Of a stretch of 64,000 nucleotides of DNA, positions 23,533 through 36,342 are shown piece by piece (position 1 is the stretch's first letter; each line of letters begins with the position of its first letter). The position numbers and the translations under genes were made by a program. The stretch is from Dolomedes plantarius (lineage: Eukaryota > Arthropoda > Arachnida > Araneae > Dolomedidae), in assembly GCA_907164885.2 (NCBI GenBank), contig OU015495.1:4167308-4231307 (forward strand), read 5' to 3'. Under the pieces are notes generated by a model. That model ran no database searches. It was not told where the DNA came from and was given only the letters and a program-made list of their open reading frames with translations.

Positions 23533-25319
23533 TGTTGTTTCATCCACAATTTTGGGGAGGGGGGGGGAAATTAAGATAAAATGTTGATACGAGTTACAAG
23601 TAAAAAATTGAAATTATAAAGTTATGATTGTTAATGAGTAAATAAAAATTAATAACATTGGAACTGATGAAGTAATATTGTGAAAGTAAACTAGAAGATG
23701 ATTTGTATTGAATTTATTGGATGTTAATAATTATGTATTTTTGAATTGAAATTTAATAACTTATGAAAGAACTTTGGCTAACCTAAATTATTTTGAAAAT
23801 TTTGTTACCATCTTTGCAATGTTTGTTACATTAATGTGTGGAGCTGTATCTACATTTTCCCGAATATGACCAAATTGCCTATCCCAGAGATCCATCTCTA
23901 ATTGATTTTATATGTTGGGTGCCTAACACCCTCTTGACTCCACTTATGTGGTTAAACGTTGTGTACTGATCTCTTTTGAGGCCTTTCCCAACCTAGAGTT
24001 TCAGTGTCGTGCACTATACGCACCAATTTTCACTTTGAATTTTGTTTAGAGTTGTCGGTTGTGGTTTAAGACGGTGGAAATTGTTGAACCTGCTCTCCTC
24101 TGACCCAACCATGCACTTGTTCACTCAACTACACAACACACACAAACAAAAAACATACACCTTGAATTAAACAGAATGTACACAGATGAAGGAATGGTAC
24201 ACCAGTACCAAAGTGAATTGTTTTACATAATGAATCTATCATTGTGAAATATTAAGGTGAATGAAGTGTAAATTATAAAATGTTTGATAACTTTGAATTG
24301 TGATAAATTTGAATCAGATTTTTGTGTTATGGAAAAATTTTGAAGTGTAAATAATATGTAGAGATTTTGAATTTCATGTGTAATTTCATATGTTTGTATT
24401 TCATAAGTAAGTCGAAGGTATAACAGAGCTATAAAAAGATAAACTGTATTGTAATTGATGTCAAAATACATTTGTGTCCGTTCGGCAAGTACAAGATACG
24501 AGAAAATAATCCCTGGGAAATTGATCAATATTTATATTTTTTTTCAATTATTAATATGTTGTGTCTCTGAGTATTTTTACAGGGTCAACCATGTCAAGGA
24601 GGCCTCCAACAAGCCGGTCGACCGCATTTAGTTTTGTCTTTCATATATTTAAATATTTTTTTCATGTACCTCCATTTTCACATTACCATAATCTGTGTAA
24701 ATAAAGTCATACTTGTAGAATTTTAAACTGGAACTGTTATAAAATTATAAGATGAGTGGACAGCATACAAGACTGTTGATTACATTACCACTCAACGAGG
24801 CTGATGAAAGTATTCAAGCCTGGACTTTAGATTGTAAAATGCTACTAACATTCCACGTTAATGGGTAATAGTTATTTGTGATTTTCAATTAATTTGTTCC
24901 TAGGTGAGTTTTTGAAGTGACATTGTTTTTCAGGTGATGTCCTATTGAGATTATATATTGGTATAATTAAATTGATATTTTGAATTTATAGTGATATATT
25001 TTGAGATAATGCTGTAATATTTTCCTTTTTGCCTTAAGTCATCAGTGATATAAAATTGTACAACTCAAGAAATTTTGTGTAACTTGAAAAATTGTAAACT
25101 GTGTATTTTAAACCACTGCTCCAAGTCTTACAGACAGAAAGAATCAATCCAGGGGTTGTTAAGGGAACGGTTGATTTGTAATTAAGGGGGTTTTCACTGG
25201 AACCTGTTGTGTAGAGAGACGTCCCTACTCAGCATGTTTTCCAGTCTACTGATGTAATGTTTTTTTTATCGTAGGGGTTGTTGCCACAGGGAATTAGCTA
25301 CTCCTTGTGTGCACGCCTC
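23533..25319 (+). other. AT-rich 3' internal region, unit 1
   Basis: About 1.8 kb without a long plus-strand frame separates the integrase stop from the terminal polypurine tract. It carries a second purine tract (GGGGAGGGGGGGGG at about 23554-23570) 20 bases after the stop. It also has a conserved 38-codon frame at 24752-24868 and an AATAAAG at about 24702. The equivalents in the other units are 26734-28512, 29938-31732, 33139-34930 and 36343-38133. It may be a decayed env or untranslated 3' region; I recognise no protein similarity. Confidence 0.6.
24752..24868 (+). CDS. 38-residue ORF in array unit 1, unknown
   Basis: ATG-started frame MSGQHTRLLITLPL... ending HVNG then TAA. It is hydrophilic in its second half, with no signal peptide and no known domain. 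The same segment is present in every complete unit. Unit 2 changes the stop TAA to TCA followed by TAG, so it ends one codon later. It is too short to call with confidence, and its conservation may only reflect the youth of the array. Confidence 0.25.
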   Translation: MSGQHTRLLITLPLNEADESIQAWTLDCKMLLTFHVNG

Positions 25320-25337
25320 AAGGGGAGGGGGGAAAGT
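25320..25337 (+). other. polypurine tract before LTR 2
   Basis: AAGGGGAGGGGGGAAAGT immediately precedes the TG of the next LTR, the position of a plus-strand primer. Matching tracts end at 28531, 31751, 34948 and 38153. Their placement is the second argument, with the outer border, for putting the LTR start at TGTCGG. Confidence 0.75.
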
Positions 25338-25806
25338 TGTCGGACTTAAGCGGGAACGAAATAATTATTCTAAATTTAAAGGGGGGCTTAGTAATTAATT
25401 TATTGTCGCGGCGTAATTCGCCACTATTCTCATATCTTGGTTCGAAATACATCGAGAGATATCGGGGAATTCCCTTGGATTGATTGACATCTGTGGCCAC
25501 GCCTATGGTCCAACTCCGGTGTATGCGTCACAGACCATGTAGGCATGCGCGGTGGCTTTGGATGGAGAAAAACAATAGCGTGTAATCAGACGGCGGGATT
25601 TAATTCATTGCTAGTGGACGCGTGTCAGCTGGGTCCCTAATTTGAAAATGGCGAGAGCTCAAATATGCGCTACTTGGATCAGTGGTTGCCGGAAAAAGAA
25701 ATAAATTGGAAAAGCTTGAACTATGTTTATTAATTGGATTTAGACTACTTACCACTCGCCACCAGTATTAACATGATGACTGCTAATGCAAACCACACGC
25801 CTGTCA
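25338..25806 (+). repeat. array LTR 2
   Basis: A shared LTR between units 1 and 2. It differs from LTR 1 by a few single-base changes, for example GGAAAAAGAAATAAATTGG instead of GGAAAATGAAATAAATTGG near 25692. Confidence 0.75.
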
Positions 25807-25855
25807 AGAGCCGGCAGGATTCGAACCTGCGCGGGGAAACCCCAATGGATTTCAG
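25807..25855 (+). other. tRNA-Ser-complementary leader, unit 2
   Basis: The cleanest copy: GAGCCGGCAGGATTCGAACC followed by TGCGCGGGGAAACCCC and AATGGATTTCA. The T arm and variable arm are both perfectly paired when read on the minus strand. Confidence 0.75.
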
Positions 25856-25879
25856 TATGGACATTCAAAGTATGGACTG

Positions 25880-26733
25880 ATGGAACAAGTGCCAATTGCT
25901 TATGAACCATTTGACCTAATCTCAGTTGATACAGTTGGAGGTTTTAACTATTATAATTCGACAAAAAAATATCTTCATCTGGTGGATTGATCATGCAACA
26001 AGATATATTTGGACTTTTCCTTCAAAAAGTGTGACAAGTGAGACATACCACAAACTGTTTAAACAAATTTTCAAAATTAAAGTTCCGAAACAAATATTAA
26101 GTGACAGAAATGCTGCATTTTACTTCCTCAAGGTTAAGAAATTCCTAAAACATCACAATACGAGACAACTACTTACTTCAGCCCACAGACCCCAGTGTAA
26201 TGGCAAAAATGAGAGATGTAATCAAACGATTGTATCCAAATTAAGGTGTAAAGTTAATACTTCTTCGAAAAAAATTCCATGGACAAAATTTTAGAACAAG
26301 TGACTTCCGAATATAATAATCAACCCCATAGAGTAACTGGATTTTCCCCGAATTACCTCCTATTTGGAAATTGCCATATAACTCACCATTACCTAAAATA
26401 AACTTCATTACATTATCCGCCAGTTGAAGAAGCAAGAAAGATTGCAGTGCAAAGAACAATTCAGCACCATAAAATTAATAAACAAAGATATGATAGAAAT
26501 TTTATACAGTCAAACTTCAAAATTGGTGACTTAGTGATGTACGAAGAATTCAAATACCCAAAGTCAAGAAAATTAGATCCACCCTATTCAGGCCCTTATA
26601 AAATTTTAAGCCAGATTTCTAATGTTAATTTCGAAATTGATAAACCAAACCAATACACTGGAAAAAAGAGTGAAATTGTGCACTCAACTAGATAAGGCAT
26701 TTTCATCCATATAGTGAGTTTAAATTACAATAA
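25880..26733 (+). pseudogene. gypsy-type integrase, unit 2
   Basis: The best core of the five: one frame (25926-26294) carries DHATRYIWTFPSK, ILSDRNAAF and the NGKNERCNQ glutamate block. A second frame (26447-26695) carries the KIGDLVMYE and GPY/F tail. The breaks are an extra G near 25984 (separating the first Asp block), a lost A near 26288, and indels near 26371 and 26401. All are single bases in runs. Confidence 0.8.
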
Positions 26734-28531
26734 TGTTGTTTCATCCCAATTTTGGGGAGGGGGGGGGGAAATTAAGATAAAATGTTGATACGAGTTACAA
26801 GTAAAAAATTGAAATTATAAAGTTATGATTGTTAATGAGTAAATAAAATAATAACATTGGAACTGATGAAGTAATATTGTGAAAGTAAACTAGAAGATGA
26901 TTTGTATTGAATTTATTGGATGTTAATAATTATGTATTTTTGAATTGAAATTTAATAACTTATGAAAGAACTTTGGCTAAACCTAAATTATTTTGAAAAT
27001 TTTGTTACCATCTTTGCAATGTTTTGTTACATTAATGTGGAGCTGTATCTACTATTCCCGATATGACCAAATTGCCTATCCCAGAGATCCATCTCTTAAT
27101 TGATTTTATATGTTGGGTGCCTAACACCCTCTTGACTCCACTTATGTGGTTAAACGTTGTGTACTGATCTCTTTTGAGCCTTTCCCAACCTAGAGTTTCA
27201 GTGTCGTGCACTATACGCACCAATTTTCACTTTGAATTTTGTTTAGAGTTGTCGGTTGTGGTTAAGACGGTGGGAAATTGTTGAACCTGCTCTCCTCTGA
27301 CCCAACCATGCACTTGTTCACTCAAACACAAACACACACAACAAAAACATACCTTGAATTAAACAGAATGTACACAGATGAAGGAATGGTACACCAGTAC
27401 CAAAAGTGAATTGTTTTACATAATGAATCTATCATTGTGAAATATTAAGGTGAATGAAGTGTAAATTATAAAATGTTTGATAACTTTGAATTGTGATAAA
27501 TTTGAATCAGATTTTTGTGTTATGGAAAAATTTTGAAGTGTAAATAATATGTAGAGAATTTGAATTTCATGTGTAATTTCATATGTTTGTATTTCATAAG
27601 TAAGTCGAAGGTATAACAGAGCTATAAAAAGATAAACTGTATTGTAATTGATGTCAAAATACATTTGTGTCGTTCGGCAAGTACAAGATACGAGAAAAAT
27701 AATCCCATGGGAAATTGATCAATATTTATATTTTTTTTCAATTATTAATATGTTGTGTCTCTGAGTATTTTACAGGGTCAACCATGTCAAGGAGGCCTCC
27801 AAACAAGCCGGTCGACCGCATTTAGTTTTGTCTTTCATATATTTAAATATTTTTTTCATGTACATCCATTTTCACATTACCATAATCTGTGTAAATAAAG
27901 TCATACTTGTAGAATTTTAAACTGGAACTGTTATAAAATTATAAGATGAGTGGACAGCATACAAGACTGTTGATTACATTACCACTCAACGAGGCTGATG
28001 AAAGTATTCAAGCCTGGACTTTAGATTGTAAAATGCTACTAACATTCCACGTTAATGGGTCATAGTTATTTTGTGATTTTCAATTAATTTGTTCCTAGGT
28101 GAGTTTTTGAAAGTGACATTGTTTTCAGGTGATGTCCTATTGAGATTATATTGGTATAATTAAATTGATATTTTGAATTTATAGTGATATATTTTGAGAT
28201 AATGCTGTAATATTTTCCTTTTTGCCTTAAGTCCTCAGTGATATAAAATTGTACAACTCAAGAAATTTTGTGTAACTTGAAAAATGTAAACTGTGTATTT
28301 TTAAACCACTGCTCAAGTCTTACAGAACAGAAAGGAATCAATCCAGGGGTTGTTAAGGGAACGGTGATTTGTAATTAAGGGGGTTTTCACTGGAACCTGT
28401 TGTGTAGAGAGACGTCCCTACTCAGCATGTTTTCCAGTCTACTGATGTAATGTTTTTTTTTATCGTAGGGTTGTTGCCACAGGGAATTAGCTACTCCTTG
28501 TGTGCACGCCTTCAAGGGGAGGGGGGAAAGT

Positions 28532-29011
28532 TGTCGGACTTAAGCGGGAACGAAATAATTATTCTAAATTTAAAGGGGGGCTTAGTAATTAATTTATTGT
28601 CGCGGCGTAATTCGCCACTATTCTCATATCTTGGTTCGAATACATCGAGAGATATCGGGGAATTCCTTTGGAATTGATTGACACTCTGTGGCCACGCCTA
28701 TGGTCCAACTCCGGTGTATGCGTCACAGCACCATGTAGGCATGCGCGGTGGCTTTGGAGGGAGAAAAACAATAGCGTGTAATCAGGACGGCGGGATTTAA
28801 TTCATTGCTAGTGGACGCGTGTCCAGCTGGGTCCCTAATTTGAAAATGGCCGAGAGCTCAAATATTGCGCTACTTGGATCAGTGGTTGCTCGGAGGAAAA
28901 TGAAATAATTGGAAAAAACTGAACTATGTTTATTAATTGGATTTAGACTACTTACCACTCGCCACCAGTATTAACATGATGACTGCTAATATGCAAACCA
29001 CACGCCTGTCA
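28532..29011 (+). repeat. array LTR 3
   Basis: The most indel-rich LTR, about 12 bases longer than the others. It has scattered single-base insertions between 28668 and 28905, for example a G-G-A inserted in the TTGCTCGGAGGAAAATG segment. Confidence 0.7.
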
Positions 29012-29013
29012 AG

Positions 29014-29059
29014 GAGCGGCAGGATCGAACCTGCGCGGGGAAACCCCAATGGATTTCAG
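29014..29059 (+). other. tRNA-Ser-complementary leader, unit 3
   Basis: Same leader with two single-base losses (GAGCGGCAGGATCGAACC), which would disrupt the acceptor and T-loop complements. This fits the generally noisy unit 3. Confidence 0.7.
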
Positions 29060-29083
29060 TATGGACATTCAAAGTATGGACTG

Positions 29084-29937
29084 ATGGAACAAGTGCCAAT
29101 TGCTTATGAACATTGACCTAATCTCAGTTGATACAGTTGGAGGTTTTAAACTATTATAATTCGACCAAAAAATCATCTCATCTGGTGATTGACTCATGCA
29201 ACAAGATATATTTGACTTTTCCTTCAAAAAGTGTGACAAGTGAGACATACCCAAACTGTTTAAAACAAATTTTCAAAATTAAAGTTCCGAAACAAATATT
29301 AAGTGACAGAAATGCTGCATTTACTTCCTCAAGGTTTTAAGAAATTCCTAAAACATCACAATACGAGACAACTACTTACTTCAGCCCACAGACCCCAGTG
29401 TAATGGCAAAAATGAGAGATGTAATCAAACGATTGTATCCAAATTAAGGTGTAAAGTTAATACTTCTTCGAAAAAAAATTCCATGGACAAAAATTTTAGA
29501 ACAAGTGACTTCCGAATATAATAATCAACCCCATAGACGTAACTGGATTTTCCCCGAATTACCTCCTATTTGGAAATTTGCCATATAACTCACCATTACC
29601 TAAAATAACTTCATTACATTATCCGCCAGTTGAAGAAGCAAGAAGATGGCAGTGCAAAGAACAATTTCAGCACCATAAAATTAATAAACAAAGATATGAT
29701 AGAAATTTTATACAGTCAAACTTCAAAATTGGTGACTTAGTGATGTACGAGAATTCACATACCCAAATTCAAGAAAATTAGATCCACCTATTCAGGCCCT
29801 TATAAAATTTTAAGCCAGATTTCTATGTTAATTTCGAAATTGATAAACCAAACCAATACACTGGAAAAAAGAGTGAAATTGTGCACTCAACTAGATTAAG
29901 GCATTTTCATCCATATAGTGAGTTTAAATTACAATAA
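29084..29937 (+). pseudogene. gypsy-type integrase, unit 3
   Basis: The same core and GPY/F order as in unit 2. It is split into at least five frames by single-base indels near 29113, 29175, 29330, 29460 and 29537. SDRNAAF and the NGKNER block fall in overlapping frames (29128-29340 and 29303-29521). The tail frame is 29578-29781. Confidence 0.75.
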
Positions 29938-31751
29938 TGTTGTTTCATCCACAATTTTGGGGAGGGGGGGGGGGGGGGAAATTAAGATAAAATGTTGATA
30001 CGAGTTACAAGTAAAAAATTGAAATTATAAAGTTATGATTGTTAATGAGTAATAAAATAATAACATTGGAACTGATGAACGTAATATTGTGAAAGTAAAC
30101 TAGAAGATGATTGTATTGAATTTATTGGATGTTAATAATTATGTATTTTTTGAATTGAAATTTAATAACTTATGAAAGAACTTTGGCTAAACCTAAATTA
30201 TTTTGAAAATTTGTTACCATCTTTGCAATGTTTGTTACATTAATGTGTGGAGCTGTATCTACATTTTCCCGAATATGACCAAATTGCCTATCCAGAGATC
30301 CATCTCTTAATTGATTTTATATGTTGGGTGCCTAACACCCTCTTGACTCCACTTATGTTGTTAAACGTTGTGTACTGATCTCTTTTGAGCCTTCCCAACC
30401 TAGAGTTTCAGTGTCGTGCACTATACGCACCAATTTTCACTTTGAATTTTGTTTAGAGTTGTCGGTTGTGGTTAAGACGGTGGGAAATTGTTGAACCTGC
30501 TCTCCTCTGACCCAACCATGCACTTGTTCACTCAACTACACAAACACACACAAACAAAAAACATACACCTTGAATTAAACAGAATGTACACAGATGAAGG
30601 AATGGTACACCAGTACCAAAAGTGAATTGTTTTACATAATGAATCTATCATTGTGAAATATTAAGGTGAATGAAGTGTAAATTATAAAATGTTTGATAAC
30701 TTTGAATTGTGATAAATTTGAATCAGATTTTTGTGTTATGGAAAAATTTTGAAGTGTAAATAATATGTAGAGAAGTTTGAATTTCATGTGTAATTTCATA
30801 TGTTTGTATTTCATAAGTAAGTCGAAGGTATAACAGAGCTATAAAAAGATAAACTGTATTGTAATTGATGTCAAAATACATTTGTGTCGTTCGGCAAGTA
30901 CAAGATACGAGAAAAATAATCCCATGGGAAATTGATCAATATTTATATTTTTTTTCAATTATTAATATGTTGTGTCTCTGAGTATTTTACAGGGTCAACC
31001 ATGTCAAGGAGGCCTCCAAACAAGCCCGGTCGACCGCATTTAGTTTTGTCTTTCATATATTTAAATATTTTTTTCATGTACCTCCATTTTCACATTCCAT
31101 AATCTGTGTAAATAAAGTCATACTTGTAGAATTTTAAACTGAACTGTTATAAAATTATAAGATGAGTGGACAGCATACAAGACTGTTGATTACATTACCA
31201 CTCAACGAGGCTGATGAAGTATTCAAGCCTGGACTTTAGATTGTAAAATGCTACTAACATTCCACGTTAATGGGTAATAGTTATTTTGTGATTTTCAATT
31301 AATTTGTTCCTAGGTGAGTTTTTGAAGTGACATTGTTTTTCAGGTGATGTCCTATTGAGATTATATATTGGTATAATTAAAGTGATATTTTGAATTTATA
31401 GTGATATATTTTGAGATAATGCTGTAATATTTTCCTTTTTGCCTTAAGTCATCAGTGATATAAAATTGTACAACTCAAGAAATTTTGTGTAACTTGAAAA
31501 ATTGTAACTGTGTATTTTTAACCACTGCTCCAAGTCTTACAGAACAGAAAGAATCAACTCCAGGGTTGTTAAGGGGAACGGTTGATTTGTAATTAAGGGG
31601 GTTTTCACTGGAACCTGTTTGTGTAGAGAGCACGTCCCTACTCAGCATGTTTTCCAGTCTACTGATGTAATGTTTTTTTTTATCGTAGGGGTTGTTGCCA
31701 CAGGGAATTAGCTACTCCTTGTGTGCACGCCTTCAAGGGGAGGGGGAAAGT

Positions 31752-32218
31752 TGTCGGACTTAAGCGGGAACGAAATAATTATTCTAAATTTAAAGGGGGC
31801 TTAGTAATTAATTTATTGTCGCGGCGTAATTCGCCACTATTCTCATATCTTGGTTCGAAATACATCGAGAGATATCGGGGAATTCCTTTGGATTGATTGA
31901 CATCTGTGGCCACGCCTATGGTCCAACTCCGGTGTATGCGTCACAGACCATGTAGGCATGCGCGGTGGCTTGGATGGAGAAAAACATAGCGTGTAATCAG
32001 ACGGCGGGATTTAATTCATTGCTAGTGGACGCGTGTCAGCTGGGTCCCTAATTGAAAATGGCGAGAGCTCAAATATGCGCGCTACTTGGATCAGTGGTTG
32101 CTGGAAAAATGAAATAAATTGGAAAAGCTTGAACTATGTTATTAATTGGATTTAGACTACTTACCACTCGCCACCAGTATTAACATGATGACTGCTAATG
32201 CAAACCACACGCCTGTCA
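31752..32218 (+). repeat. array LTR 4
   Basis: Nearly identical to LTR 1 and LTR 5. It has an extra GC near 32080 (ATATGCGCGCTAC) and a lost A near 31985. Confidence 0.75.
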
Positions 32219-32267
32219 AGAGCCGGCAGGATTCGAACCTGCGCGGGGAAAACCCCAATGGATTTCA
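32219..32267 (+). other. tRNA-Ser-complementary leader, unit 4
   Basis: The leader is intact through the T arm. One extra A lies before the CCCC of the variable arm, and a C is inserted after the final TTTCA. Confidence 0.7.
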
Positions 32268-32292
32268 CGTATGGAATTCAACGTATGGACTG

Positions 32293-33138
32293 ATGGAACA
32301 AGTGCCAATTGCTTATGAACCATTTGACCTAATCTCAGTTGATACAGTTGGAGGTTTAACTATTATAATTCGACAAAAAAATATCTTCATCTGGTGATTG
32401 ATCATGCAACAAGATATATTGGACTTTTCCTTCAAAAGTGTGACAAGTGAGACATACACAAACTGTTTTAAAACAAATTGTCCAAATTAAAGTTCCGAAA
32501 CAAATATTAAGTGACAGAAATGCTGCATTTACTTCCTCAAGGTTTAAGAATTCCTAAAACATCACAATACGAGACAACTACTTACTTCAGCCCACAGACC
32601 CCAATGTAATGGCAAAAATGAGAGATGTAATCAAACGATTGTATCCAAATTAAGGTGTAAAGTTAATACTTCTTCGAAAAAAATTCCATGGACAAAATTT
32701 TAGAACAAGTGACTTCCGAATATAATAATCAAACCCCATAGAGGTACTGGATTTCCCCGAATTACCTCCTATTTGGAAATTTGCCATATAACTCACCATT
32801 ACCTAAATAACTTCATTACATTAATCCGCCAGTTGAAGAAGCAAGAAAGATTGCAGTGCAAAGAACACTTCAGCACCATAAATTAATAAACAAGATATGA
32901 TAGAAATTTTATACAGTCAAACTTCAAAATTGGTGACTTAGTGATGTACGAAGAATTCAAATACCCAAATTCAAGAAATAGATCCACCCTATTCAGGGCC
33001 CTTATAAAATTTTAAGCCAGATTTCTAATGTTAATTTCGAAATTGATAAACCAAACCATACACTGGAAAAAAGAGTGAAATTGTGCACTCAACTAGATTA
33101 AGGCATTTCATCCATATAGTGAGTTTAAATTACAATAA
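32293..33138 (+). pseudogene. gypsy-type integrase, unit 4
   Basis: Motifs as in the other units. The upstream frame 32146-32397 runs through the leader into SVDTVGG and stops after a lost T near 32356. More single-base indels occur near 32420, 32551, 32740, 32825 and 32890. One substitution (CCCAATG for CCCAGTG near 32602) lies in the pre-Glu block. Confidence 0.75.
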
Positions 33139-34948
33139 TGTTGTTTCATCCACAATTTTGGGGAGGGGGGGGGGGAAGGAAATTAAGATAAAATGTTGAT
33201 ACGAGTTACAAGTAAAAATTGAAATTATAAAGTTATGATTGTTAATGAGTAAATAAAATAATAACATTGGAACTGATGAAGTAATATTGTGAAAGTAAAC
33301 TAGAAGATGATTGTATTGAATTTATGGATTGTTAATAATTATGTATTTTTGAATTGAAATTTAATAACTTATGAAAGAACTTTGGCTAAACCTAAATTAT
33401 TTGAAAATTTTGTTACCATCTTTGCAATGTTTTGTTACATTAATGTGTGGAGCTGTATCTACAGTTTCCCGAATATGACCAAATTGGCCTATCCCAGAGA
33501 TCCATCTCTTATTGATTTTATATGTTGGGTGCCTAACACCCTCTTGACTCCACTTATGTGGTTAAACGTTGTGTACTGATCTCTTTTGAGCCTTTCCCAA
33601 CCTAGAGTTTCAGTGTCGTGCACTATACGCACCAATTTTCACTTTGAATTTTGTTTAGAGTTGTCCGGTTGTGGTTAAGACGGTGGGAATTGTTGAACCT
33701 GCTCTCCTCTGACCCAACCATGCACTTGTTCACTCAACTACACAAACACACACAAACAAAAAACATACACCTTGAGATTAAACAGAATGTACACAGATGA
33801 AGGAATGGTACACCAGTACCAAAAGTGAATTGTTTTACATAATGAATCTATCATTGTGAATATTAAGGTGAATGAAGTGTAAATTAGAAATGTTTGATAC
33901 TTTGAATTGTGATAAATTTGAATCAGATTTTTGTGTTATGGAAAAATTTTGAAGTGTAAATAATATGTAGAGAATTTTGAATTTCATGTGTAATTTCATA
34001 TGTTTGTATTTCATAAGTAAAGTCGAAGGTATAACAGAGCTATAAAAAGATAAACTGTATTGTAATTGATGTCAAAATACATTTGTGTCGTTCGGCAAGT
34101 ACAAGATACGAGAAAAATAATCCCATGGGAAATTGATCAATATTTATATTTTTTTTCAATTATTAATATGTTGTGTCTCTGAGTATTTTACAGGGTCAAC
34201 CATGTCAAGGAGGCCTCCAAACAAGCCGGTCGACCGCATTTAGTTTTGTCTTTCATATATTTAAATATTTTTTTCATGTACCTCCATTTTCACATTACCA
34301 TAATCTGTGTAAATAAAGTCATACTTGTAGAATTTTAAACTGGAACTGTTATAAAATTATAAGATGAGTGGACAGCATACAAGACTGTTGATTACATTAC
34401 CACTCAACGAGGCTGATGAAAGTATTCAAGCCTGGACTTTAGATTGTAAAATGCTACTAACATTCCACGTTAATGGGTAATAGTTATTTTGTGATTTCAA
34501 TTCATTTGTTCCTAGGTGAGTTTTTGAAGTGACATTGTTTTTCAGGTGATGTCCTATTGAGATTATATATTGGTATAATTAAATTGATATTTTGAATTTA
34601 TAGTGATATATTTTGAGAAATGCTGTAATATTTTCCTTTTTGCCTTAAGTCATCAGTGATATAAAATTGTACAACTCAAGAAATTTTGTGTAACTTGAAA
34701 AATTGTAAACTGTGTATTTTTAAACCACTGCTCCAAGTCTTACAGAACAGAAAGAATCAATCCAGGGGTGTTAAGGGAACGGTTGATTTGTAATTAAGGG
34801 GGTTTCACTGGAACCTGTTGTGTAGAGAGACGTCCCTACTCAGCATGTTTTCCAGTCTACTGATGTAATGTTTTTTTTATCGTAGGGGTTGTTGCCACAG
34901 GGAATTAGCTACTCCTTGTGTGCACGCCTTCAAGGGGAGGGGGAAAGT

Positions 34949-35415
34949 TGTCGGACTTAAGCGGGAACGAAATAATTATTCTAAATTTAAAGGGGGCTTA
35001 GTAATTAATTTATTGTCGCGGCGTAATTCGCCACTATTCTCATATCTTGGTTCGAAATACATCGAGAGATATCGGGGAATTCCCTTTGGATTGATTGACA
35101 TCTGTGGCCACGCCTATGGTCAACTCCGGTGTATGCGTCACAGACCATGTAGGCATGCGCGGTGGCTTTGGATGGAGAAAAACAATAGCGTGTAATCAGA
35201 CGGCGGGATTTAATTCATGCTAGTGGACGCGTGTCAGCTGGGTCCCTAATTTGAAAATGGCGAGAGCTCAAATATGCGCTACTTGGATCAGTGGTTGCTG
35301 GAAAATGAAATAAATTGGAAAAGCTTGAACTATGTTTATTAATTGGATTTAGACTACTTACCACTCGCCACCAGTATTAACATGATGACTGCTAATGCAA
35401 ACCACACGCCTGTCA
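34949..35415 (+). repeat. array LTR 5
   Basis: Clean copy; one C is lost near 35120 (GGTCAACTCC) and one T near 35218. Confidence 0.75.
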
Positions 35416-35464
35416 AGAGCCGGCAGGATTCGAACCTGCGCGGGGAAACCCCAATGGATTTCAG
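35416..35464 (+). other. tRNA-Ser-complementary leader, unit 5
   Basis: Identical to the unit 2 leader over the tRNA-related part. Confidence 0.75.
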
Positions 35465-35488
35465 TATGGACATTCAAAGTATGGACTG

Positions 35489-36342
35489 ATGGAACAAGTG
35501 CCAATTGCTTATGAACCATTTGACCCTAATCTCAGTTGATACAGTTGGAGGTTTTAACTATTATAATTCGACAAAAAAATATCTTCATCTGGTGATTGAT
35601 CATGCAACAAGATATATTTGGACTTTTCCTTCAAAAAGTGTGACAAGTGAGACATACACAAACTGTTTAAAACAAATTTCAAATTAAAGTTCCGAAACAA
35701 ATATTAAGTGACAGAAATGCTGCATTTACTTCCTCAAGGTTTAAGAAATTCCTAAAACATCACAATACGAGACAACTACTTACTTCAGCCCACCAGACCC
35801 CAGTGTAAATGGCAAAAATGAGAGATGTAATCAAACGATTGTATCCAAATTAAGGTGTAAAGTTAATACTTCTTCGAAAAAAATTCCATGGACAAAAATT
35901 TTAGAACAAGTGACTTCCGAATATAATAATCCACCCCCATAGAGTAACTGGATTTTCCCCGAATTACCTCCTATTTGGAAATTTGCCATATAACTCACCA
36001 TTACCTAAAATAACTTCATTACATTATCCGCCAGTTGAAGAAGCAAGAAAGATTGCAGTGCAAAGAACAATTCAGCACCATAAAATTAATAAACAAGATA
36101 TGATAGAAATTTTATACAGTCAAACTTCAAATTGGTGACTTAGTGATGTACGAAGAATTCAAATACCCAAATTCAAGAAAATTAGATCCACCCTATTCAG
36201 GCCCTTATAAATTTTAAGCCAGATTTCTAATGTTAATTTCGAAATTGATAAACCAAACCAATACACTGGAAAAAAGAGTGAAATTGTGCACTCAACTAGA
36301 TTAAGGCATTTTCATCCATATAGTGAGTTTAAATTACAATAA
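35489..36342 (+). pseudogene. gypsy-type integrase, unit 5
   Basis: The first Asp block to VTSETYTNCLKQ is open in one frame after an inserted C near 35524. It is then shifted by a lost TTT/A near 35678, an added C near 35794 and a lost A near 36098. The last third (NFEIDKP to KLQ) agrees with unit 2. Because each lesion here is absent from at least one other unit, the ancestral integrase of the array was probably intact. Confidence 0.75.

Noticed and set aside
27416..27664. Minus-strand frames repeated in each array unit (for example 24223-24528, 37034-37303)
   Set aside because: They recur only because the array repeats, lie antisense in AT-rich sequence and contain no domain.
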